A stretch of DNA of 8,553 nucleotides from DASPXY01 sp038227745 (GTDB taxonomy: Bacteria; Planctomycetota; Planctomycetia; Gemmatales; Gemmataceae). The position numbers were made by a program, and so were the translations under genes. Below are positions 1 to 5,061 of this stretch, piece by piece; position 1 is the stretch's first letter; every line of letters starts with the position of its first letter. The stretch is from NCBI GenBank assembly GCA_038227745.1, contig JBBRPS010000451.1, positions 1 through 8,553 on the forward strand, read 5' to 3'. Under the pieces are notes generated by a model that searched no databases, was not told where the DNA came from, and saw nothing but the letters and a program-made list of their open reading frames with translations.

Positions 1-218
1 AGTTCGATCCGGCGCTGATGGTGGAGGACCAGGTCGAGATCCTGGTGCAGATCAACGGTAAGGCGAAGGTGCGAATCATGGCGGTGCCGGGGCTGGGCCA
101 GGAAGAGTTGCAGCGACTGGCAATGGAGAATACTCAGGTCAAGGAGCAGACCGAGGGGAAAACCATTCGCCGGGTCATCGTCGTGCCGGGTAAGATGGTG
201 AATATCGTCGTCGGATGA
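1..218 (+). CDS. leuS: Leucyl-tRNA synthetase, C-terminal end (partial)
   Basis: Only the last 71 codons are present, reading from base 3; the gene starts outside the window. Leucyl-tRNA synthetase charges tRNA-Leu with leucine in the cytoplasm. The visible part matches the small alpha-beta C-terminal domain that closes bacterial LeuRS and contacts the tRNA elbow. It has the usual order: an opening strand (VEILVQINGKAKVRI), a helix running through EELQRLAMENTQV, then EGKTIRRVIVVPGKMVNIVV just before the stop. The ending GKxVNIVV is very characteristic of this enzyme. One small departure is IMAVPG where many family members have a valine-proline-alanine turn. The internal ATG at 18 is not a start. 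Confidence is high for the family; the rest of the enzyme cannot be checked. Confidence 0.93.
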   Translation, partial: FDPALMVEDQVEILVQINGKAKVRIMAVPGLGQEELQRLAMENTQVKEQTEGKTIRRVIVVPGKMVNIVVG

Positions 219-394
219 TTCGACCCCTGCCGGCTTGTCCGGCAGGTGAAGGAGTTCGTCGGCTAGCTCGCGGAGGAATGTTAGCCCCCGAACTGCTTCA
301 CCTGCCGGACAAGCCGGCAGGGGTCGAAGAAAAGTAGGCGCTAGCCTCCGAACTGCTTCACCTGCCGGACAAGCCGGCAGGGGTCGAAGAAAAG
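219..394. repeat. Three copies of a ~40-bp hairpin-forming intergenic repeat
   Basis: A 40-bp sequence occurs at 219-258, at 289-328 in inverted orientation (one mismatch, C to G), and at 349-388 in the same orientation as the second. Copies two and three belong to a longer direct repeat, 282-334 and 342-394, with one mismatch and a 60-bp period. Each copy contains a small hairpin: an 8-bp stem CCTGCCGG/CCGGCAGG around a 5-nt loop, at 226-246, 301-321 and 361-381. The first copy starts one base after the leuS stop, so it could act as its transcription terminator or an mRNA-stabilising structure, although no U-tract follows. The layout resembles REP-type dispersed palindromes. Function is inferred. 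Confidence 0.85.
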
Positions 395-430
395 CGCCCG
401 GTAGGCGCAAGAGCTCCCTTGATCCTGCAC

Positions 431-465
431 TAATGACTAATGACTAATGACTAATGACTAATGAC
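431..465 (+). repeat. Heptanucleotide tandem repeat, five perfect copies of TAATGAC
   Basis: Five perfect back-to-back copies of TAATGAC occupy this stretch, ending 27 bases before the ATG of the Hsp70-like gene. The repeat is AT-rich against a strongly GC-rich background. A 7-bp unit shifts the reading frame at every copy, so every frame contains stop codons and ATGs. The overlapping TAATGA pattern is also what a translational stop-restart site looks like. A TGA in frame with the downstream gene follows directly at 466-468. It could be a length-variable spacer in the promoter or leader, or simply a slippage product. Confidence 0.9.
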
Positions 466-492
466 TGAGCTTCCGAGAACGAGCAGGTACCC

Positions 493-2184
493 ATGGCATC
501 GCAACCCTTCGTTGGCATCGACTTCGGCACCTGCAACAGCAGCGTCGCCTGGTTCAACCCGAAGACCGGTCAGGCCGAGCCGCTGCGCAACGCCGAGGGC
601 GAGGACAAGACGCCCTCGGTCGTCTACTTCGGTCCCAGCGGGCCGCCGCTCGTCGGCAAATACGCCGAGGACCAGCTCGCACACGCCGAGGGCCGCAAGT
701 GCGTGCTCAGCGCGGTGAAGCGCGAGCTGGCGCGGCCGCGCGTCTGGCTGTTCGGCACACGCAAGGTCAGCCCTGTCGACGCCGCTGCCGAAGTCCTCAA
801 GAAGCTCAAGCGCGACGCCGAACAGGGGCACTTCCACAGCCCGGTGACGCGGGCCGTCGTCACCTGCCCGGCAGCCTTCGATGAGGCCGAGAAGGCCAAG
901 CTCTGCGAGGCGGCGAAGCTGGCCGGTTTCCGCGAAGTCGAGCTGCTCGAAGAGCCGGTGGCCGCCGCGGTCGCCTACGCCCAGGCCGGCGTCGAGGTCG
1001 GCCGTTCCGTGCTGGTGTACGACCTCGGCGGCGGCACGTTCGACGTGGCCCTGCTGGTCCGCGATGACGGCGAGGACACCCATCGCCTGGCAATGGAGCC
1101 ACGCGGCGAGCGGCTCGGCGGCGAAGACTTCGACCGGGCCGTCTACGACTATTTCGACCAGCAGGTGCAGAAGAAGCTCAACCGCCCCCTCTGTCCGGAC
1201 GGCATCGACCTGGCGTTCCTGCGCCAGTGCCGCCGGTGGAAGGAAACCCTGTCGGACATGGAGGCGACCCACCCCTTCAACTGGCAGGTGCCGGGCCTCG
1301 GCACGCTGACCAACCTGCGCGTCAGTCGGGCGAACCTGGAGCGGTTGATCGAGAGCCGGGTGGATCGGACCATCGCGCTGACGCGGACCGTGCGCGACGA
1401 GGCGGTCGTGGCGGGCCATGCCGTGAACACCGTCATCTTGATCGGTGGCTCGTCGCGCATGCCACTGATCCTGCAACGGCTGAAGGACACGCTCAACATC
1501 GAACCGCGCAAGTGGGAAAAGCAGGACATCGCGGTCGCCCTGGGGGCCGCCTGTCATGCGCAGTCGCTCTGGGGCGCGAAGCCGGCGGTGGTCGAACCGC
1601 CGCCCGTCCCCATCGCGCCCGCTCCGTGCAAGGAGGCGCGCAGTTTCCTGGAGTCGGCGCAGGCCGCGTTCGACCAGGCGGTCCGCCTCATTGAGGGCAC
1701 GGAGCCCAGGCTCGAACGGCTCGAAGCGGCCTTGCGTTACGCCCAGGCAGCGTGCGACCTGGACCCGCACTGGACGGACGCTCTTGACCTGAAAGGGCGC
1801 ATCGTCCAGGAGCGCCTCGAGTGGGCACGAGCGGAGGCCGCCTTCACCGCCGAAATTCGTGCGGTGCAGGCCACGAGCGTAACCGGCAGGGTCATCTTTA
1901 AGGGGCGCTACAGGGCCGCGGGGTTGGGGATCAAGATCTCGCTCGACCACATGGTGCTGGGCGAGGGGGGTGGGTGGAAGGGCTGTGATTTTCCGTTCCG
2001 AACGACCCCCGGGGAGCACCTCTTAGAGGTGGTGGTCACCGCCCTCAGGAACACGCCGTTTGACCAGAAATCGTACCCACTCATCTTCCGGGAGGGCGGC
2101 GATTACCGCATCACCCTCCAAACCGACTGGAACGTGCGCTTCGTGGACACCGTCGAGGTCCAGAAAATGCCGGGCCCGGGATAA
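493..2184 (+). CDS. Hsp70-family ATPase with TPR-like and beta-rich C-terminus
   Basis: This 563-residue protein has an actin-fold Hsp70 ATPase domain at about residues 5-362. Visible motifs are phosphate-1 GIDFGTCNSSVA (8-19), a probable catalytic lysine at 76 (SAVKREL), connect-1 EEPVAAAVAYA (153-163), phosphate-2 VYDLGGGTFDVALL (175-188), GERLGGEDFD (205-214), the adenosine motif VILIGGSSRMP (314-324) and VALGAA (348-353). ATP binding and hydrolysis therefore look intact. It is shorter than DnaK (about 640 residues) and lacks the canonical beta-sandwich substrate domain and lid. A Pro-rich linker (364-378) leads instead to a helical segment with a TPR-like signature (about 385-455, including AQAACDLDPHW), then a beta-rich domain (about 461-558) that I do not recognise. 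The start is the first ATG after an in-frame TGA at 466-468, with a weak ribosome site (GAGCAGG, 5 nt away). The next gene encodes a dynamin-like GTPase on the same strand. It is not the housekeeping DnaK; its clients are unknown. Confidence 0.9.
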   Translation: MASQPFVGIDFGTCNSSVAWFNPKTGQAEPLRNAEGEDKTPSVVYFGPSGPPLVGKYAEDQLAHAEGRKCVLSAVKRELARPRVWLFGTRKVSPVDAAAEVLKKLKRDAEQGHFHSPVTRAVVTCPAAFDEAEKAKLCEAAKLAGFREVELLEEPVAAAVAYAQAGVEVGRSVLVYDLGGGTFDVALLVRDDGEDTHRLAMEPRGERLGGEDFDRAVYDYFDQQVQKKLNRPLCPDGIDLAFLRQCRRWKETLSDMEATHPFNWQVPGLGTLTNLRVSRANLERLIESRVDRTIALTRTVRDEAVVAGHAVNTVILIGGSSRMPLILQRLKDTLNIEPRKWEKQDIAVALGAACHAQSLWGAKPAVVEPPPVPIAPAPCKEARSFLESAQAAFDQAVRLIEGTEPRLERLEAALRYAQAACDLDPHWTDALDLKGRIVQERLEWARAEAAFTAEIRAVQATSVTGRVIFKGRYRAAGLGIKISLDHMVLGEGGGWKGCDFPFRTTPGEHLLEVVVTALRNTPFDQKSYPLIFREGGDYRITLQTDWNVRFVDTVEVQKMPGPG

Positions 2185-2257
2185 CTACGCCCGCTTCAGC
2201 AGTCTGAAGACCGGCATTAACTTTCTGATGCACGGTCCGGGTGAGGCTGGCTGGTCT

Positions 2258-2293
2258 GTCTTGCTCCCCTCTCCCCAGCGGGGAGCGGAAAGG
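2258..2293. repeat. GC-rich imperfect palindrome downstream of the Hsp70-like gene
   Basis: The core is CTCCCC-AGC-GGGGAG (2271-2285), a 6-bp stem with a 3-nt loop. GCTCCCC at 2263-2269 can alternatively pair with GGGGAGC at 2280-2286. It lies about 80 bp after the Hsp70 stop. Read on the minus strand, it has the same order of blocks (CCTTTCC, C-rich, then GGGGAGA and GAGCAA) as the insert inside the kinase gene at about 5840-5893, so both may belong to one dispersed repeat family. It might help end transcription, but no T-run follows it. Confidence 0.5.
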
Positions 2294-2336
2294 AAACCGG
2301 ACCCCCTTTCCCGGACCGTAGATCCGGACCGATAGT

Positions 2337-2357
2337 GTTCGCAGACCGTCTGCGAAC
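2337..2357. promoter_or_regulatory. 21-bp near-perfect palindrome upstream of the dynamin gene
   Basis: GTTCGCAGAC and GTCTGCGAAC form a perfect 10-bp inverted repeat around a single C. It ends 42 bases before the ATG of the dynamin-like gene. Such a one-base centre makes a poor RNA hairpin but a good site for a dimeric DNA-binding protein, so an operator is possible. Just upstream, CCGGACCG is directly repeated at 2311-2318 and 2324-2331. The palindrome could equally be another dispersed repeat; no regulator gene lies nearby. Confidence 0.45.
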
Positions 2358-2399
2358 GCTCAAGGTCAACACCGAGGATGGACATACCTCCTGAATCCC

Positions 2400-4097
2400 A
2401 TGAGCCATGCCCCACCGAACGATCTGGTCCACCTCCTTGAGCGCGGCGCCACGAGCCTGCGCGAGGCCCGGCTGCCCGGCGAACTCGCCGCCCGCCTCGA
2501 ACAACTCGCCGCCAAGGTCGAGCAGCCCTGCGTGCTGGCCGTCGTCGGCCGCATGAAGGCCGGCAAGAGCACCTTCATCAACGCCCTGCTCGGCCAGGAC
2601 GTGGCCAAGGTCGCCGCCACCGAGGCCACCGCGACCATTAACCGCTTGCGGTACGGCGAGCCAGCCGACCCGCAGCGGCCGATCCGCTGTCACTGGCGCG
2701 GCGGCCGTGAGGAGGACGTCAGCCGCGCCTTCCTCGATGGCCTGCAGGGCAGCAGCGCCGAGGCGCTGCGCCGCGCCGAGGGCATCGACTACCTGGAATA
2801 TCTGCTGCCCAATCCGTTCTTGCGCCAGGTCACGCTAGTGGATACTCCCGGCACCGAGGCCGTCGTCGACGAGCACCAGAACCGCACCGCCGACTTCCTG
2901 AACCTGCAGCGGCAGCTGCGCGACCGCCACAGCCAGGAAACGCAGCGGCTCGGCAGCGAAGCCGACGCAGTCATCTATCTCGTCGGACAGGTGACGCGCG
3001 CCACCGACCAGGCGTTCCTCGAGGAGTTCTCCCAGGCGACCGGCGGCCGTGCGCGCGCCCTCAACGCGATCGGCGTGCTGGCCAAGATCGACCTGCAGCC
3101 GGAGATTCTTGCGCGCCGTCAGGAGTTGGCCGACAAGGTTGCGCGCCAGCTGCAGGCTGCCCTGAACGCGGTCGTGCCCGTCTCCGCCGGCATCCACCAG
3201 GCGCTGGGCGGCCTGCGCGCAGCCGGCAACCGCGGTCTGCTGCGGCTGATGACCCAGCTGCGGCAGATCCCGCCGGGCCGTCTGAACAAGTTGCTCGACA
3301 GCGACGAGCTGTACGAGATGGAGTTCAAGGATTGCCCGGTGCCGGTCGCCGAACGGCAGGAGTTGCGCGGCGCGATGCCGTGGACCGTCTTCACCACGAT
3401 CGCCCGCCTGGCGGCGCAGCCGGCCCTGTCCGGCCTTGCCATCGTCGAGCAGCTGGACGCCCTGGCCGGTTTCGCCCCGCTGCGCGAGGTGCTGGAGCGT
3501 CACTTCTTCAAGCGGGCGCGCTTCCTGCGCTGCTACAAGGTGCTGAACGATGCGCGGCAAGTGCTCAACGACGTACGTTTCCGCCATCTGCCGGAGTTCC
3601 GCAAGCAGGACCGCGCCGACCGCGCCCGCCGTGACCGCTTTCTCGGCTTCATCCGCTCGGCCCAGGGCGACGCCGCCATCGCCAGGGAACTCGAGGATTT
3701 CGTGTCGATCCAGTGCGGCACCGCCGGGCGCGCGGACCGGCTCGAGGCCGTCGTCAAGGAGCTGGACCGCCAGCTGAGCCGGCTGTTCCACGCGATGGAG
3801 GAGCACAACGCCGACTTCGAGGCGCTGGAGCAGCTGGAGAAAAATGCCGGGCTGTTCACGGCGGCCGAGCAGGACGAGCTGCGCTGTCTGCTCGGGCTGT
3901 ACGGCGTGGAGACGGCGAAGCGGCTGAGCCCCGGCCAGGCCACGCTGGCCTACGTGGGCCAGCGGCAGCAGGCCTGGACCGAAGTCCGGGCATGTGCGCG
4001 CGATTTGGTTCGGCAACGACTGGCCGAACGTGCGGAGACGCGGTATGGCTTGATCGTGCATGAGCTGACGAGCGGCGCCGCAGGTGAATCTGCTTAG
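2400..4097 (+). CDS. Dynamin-like large GTPase
   Basis: This 565-residue protein has a full set of GTPase motifs of the bacterial dynamin family: G1 P-loop GRMKAGKS (50-57), G2 threonine within TEATATI (74-80), G3 DTPG (148-151), a G4 variant AKID (228-231; usually T/NKxD) and G5 VSA (261-263). MKAGKSTFINALLG is typical of dynamin_N proteins. The remaining ~300 residues are mostly charged and helical, as expected for the stalk or bundle, for example 360-415 and 425-485. No transmembrane helix is evident, so it is probably cytosolic or peripheral to a membrane. Family members bind lipid and self-assemble to remodel membranes or tether structures. The ATG is the first after an in-frame TAG at 2319-2321; no good ribosome site precedes it (a GAGG at 2374 is too far away). 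It lies 215 bp after the Hsp70-like gene on the same strand, and a functional pairing is inferred. The protein appears intact. Confidence 0.9.
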   Translation: MSHAPPNDLVHLLERGATSLREARLPGELAARLEQLAAKVEQPCVLAVVGRMKAGKSTFINALLGQDVAKVAATEATATINRLRYGEPADPQRPIRCHWRGGREEDVSRAFLDGLQGSSAEALRRAEGIDYLEYLLPNPFLRQVTLVDTPGTEAVVDEHQNRTADFLNLQRQLRDRHSQETQRLGSEADAVIYLVGQVTRATDQAFLEEFSQATGGRARALNAIGVLAKIDLQPEILARRQELADKVARQLQAALNAVVPVSAGIHQALGGLRAAGNRGLLRLMTQLRQIPPGRLNKLLDSDELYEMEFKDCPVPVAERQELRGAMPWTVFTTIARLAAQPALSGLAIVEQLDALAGFAPLREVLERHFFKRARFLRCYKVLNDARQVLNDVRFRHLPEFRKQDRADRARRDRFLGFIRSAQGDAAIARELEDFVSIQCGTAGRADRLEAVVKELDRQLSRLFHAMEEHNADFEALEQLEKNAGLFTAAEQDELRCLLGLYGVETAKRLSPGQATLAYVGQRQQAWTEVRACARDLVRQRLAERAETRYGLIVHELTSGAAGESA

Positions 4098-4165
4098 AGC
4101 CGGATTGAAGGACCGCGCGGCCTGGTGTGGGCCGAAGAAGGTGTCAGGAACGAATGGCATGGACT

Positions 4166-4318
4166 TCAGCTGTAACGCCCTTTGAGGACCAGCTTTCGGG
4201 CCTTGCCGCGCGGGTGGTTCAGCCGGGAGTAGTTCTTGGGTCGCCGCTTGCGCGCCCGCGGCTCGGAGCGGTCTCTCAACTCGAAACACCCCGGGTAGGA
4301 CTCCGACACATTTCGGAT
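4166..4318 (-). pseudogene. C-terminal remnant of a probable IS4-type transposase
   Basis: On the minus strand, about 50 codons stay open up to a TGA at 4166-4168. They include EPRARKRRPKNYSRLNHPR followed by GKARKLVLKG. This basic, proline-rich ending (EPRxRKRRPKxY...PR) is the tail I associate with IS4-family DDE transposases that are common in planctomycetes. The frame is closed by a stop at 4319-4321, and none of the catalytic DDE region is present, so this is a dead fragment. No clear terminal inverted repeats or target duplication were found around it. It was recognised from memory of the family and not by a search. Confidence 0.55.
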
Positions 4319-4591
4319 TCATCGGGATCAGGTTGGATGGTCGCAGAAACAAAAGTCTACGACATGCCGGCATTTCGCGCCGGAGCGTTGCGCGCGTCGG
4401 TCACATCGACCGACGCACCGGCTGGCAGGTGCAGTGCCGCAACACTTGCGACTTCTTTCGGAATAGCTTGACTATCTGGCGCCGGGCGATTGGCCCTGAC
4501 CGGCCAGACATCCCACAAGGGATACCAGACGCTGTCATAGCATCGACCTCGCTATACTTTTGTTACCCTCGGTCCGTGAGCGGTTCCCCTT
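4319..4591. other. Intergenic stretch without a supportable gene
   Basis: All six frames are broken or show residue composition typical of chance GC-rich frames. There is no convincing ribosome site, RNA gene or terminator. A TATACT hexamer at 4553-4558 looks like a -10 box but has no matching -35. From about 4566 (CTCGGTCCG) the sequence starts to resemble the kinase/membrane-protein junction near 7414, so the right edge belongs to the duplicated segment. The rest is probably decayed DNA left by the transposase-bearing element. Confidence 0.6.
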
Positions 4592-4602
4592 GCGCGTTCC
4601 GG

Positions 4603-4754
4603 TCACGACAGACAGCCGCGCACCCCGCTCGTCAGGTTGAGGTAGCGGATGAGGAACGGCACGCCGGTGGGGAAAATCAGGGCCATCAGCACACCCTCTA
4701 CCCAGCCCCATCTTGACGACCCCTCTCGACAGCCCGTCCTGAATAGCACCACGG
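4603..4754 (-). pseudogene. Truncated, frameshifted copy of the zinc-ribbon membrane protein tail
   Basis: This matches the 3' end of the minus-strand gene at 7440-8537. Read on the minus strand, the last 33 codons give VEGVLMALIFPTGVPFLIRY and onward to GCLS-stop, against VESVLMALIF... and GCLP-stop in the intact gene. Upstream, DGLSRGVVKMGL matches GGLSSGVVKMEL but in another frame: the copy has one extra base near 4699-4703, so the frame is broken. Several differences in the well-matched part are synonymous (Arg CGC/CGT, Pro CCG/CCC, Ile ATT/ATC). Similarity fades at about 4754, immediately before the large inverted repeat at 4758. No start codon or zinc ribbon is present, so it cannot make the protein. 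Confidence 0.85.
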
Positions 4755-4757
4755 GCG

Positions 4758-4825
4758 AGGGGAAGTAGGCCGGATTTCCAATCCGGCCAACCGAGGCCGG
4801 ATTGGAAATCCGGCCTACTTCCCCT
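4758..4825. repeat. Perfect 31-bp inverted repeat with 6-nt loop (MITE- or REP-like)
   Basis: The arms at 4758-4788 and 4795-4825 are perfect reverse complements separated by AACCGA. Each arm contains its own smaller palindrome: GGCCGGATT-TCC-AATCCGGCC on the left and its complement on the right. The element can therefore form one long hairpin or a cruciform of two small ones. It sits exactly where similarity of the pseudogene copy to its parent ends. No transposase or flanking target duplication is visible. Perfect arms suggest recent arrival or gene-conversion-like maintenance. As RNA it would be a very stable structure and could stop transcription from either side. Confidence 0.92.
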
Positions 4826-5061
4826 GCCGCAGGGAGGTATTTTGACCACGACAATGCCGGAGGTCACGCTGGCCGCGCGACCGCCGCGGCTGAGCGATTG
4901 TCCGGGCCGGCGCTGGCGTGCCAATCACCCCCGCAGTAGAATTGGTGACGTCCCGGATCGAATGGCGGCAGCGCGTCGCGCGGCGGTCCTTGTGTCTTCG
5001 CCGTCGAGCCAGGTCGTTGCGGCCTTGCGGGCCGTCCCCCTCCCTTTGAGTGGTGCAGGTC
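4826..5061. other. Leader region of the kinase gene
   Basis: No gene is supported here. A strong ribosome-site-like GGGAGGT at 4832-4838 precedes a TTG at 4842 that opens a 90-codon frame running past the kinase start. Its Arg/Ala/Pro-rich translation has no recognisable features. No promoter of standard form was found. The true kinase promoter should lie in this stretch unless transcription comes from further upstream through the inverted repeat. Confidence 0.4.

Noticed and set aside
419..450. Possible promoter (TTGATC as -35 with a -10 inside the TAATGAC repeat)
   Set aside because: No -10 hexamer sits at proper spacing; the match depends on repeat sequence alone.
451..2019. Long minus-strand open frame opposite the Hsp70-like gene
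   Set aside because: Its translation is Arg/Leu/Ala/Gly-rich with no motifs, and the plus strand carries clear Hsp70 motifs. It is a GC-driven shadow frame.
2378..2402. Alternative ATG start at 2378 for the dynamin-like protein, using the GAGG at 2374
   Set aside because: This ATG is in a different frame from the GTPase, and the GAGG is too close to it for a ribosome site.
2835..4373. Long minus-strand open frame opposite the dynamin-like gene
   Set aside because: No family signature, and it is opposite a gene with all five GTPase motifs. Its first codons pass through the transposase remnant in the wrong frame.
4127..4471. Plus-strand open frame of 114 codons after the dynamin gene
   Set aside because: It has no ribosome site or motif, and the opposite strand carries the transposase-tail signature in this interval.
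4553..4558. TATACT as a -10 promoter box
   Set aside because: There is no acceptable -35 at 16-18 bp and no gene begins downstream on that strand before the pseudogene.
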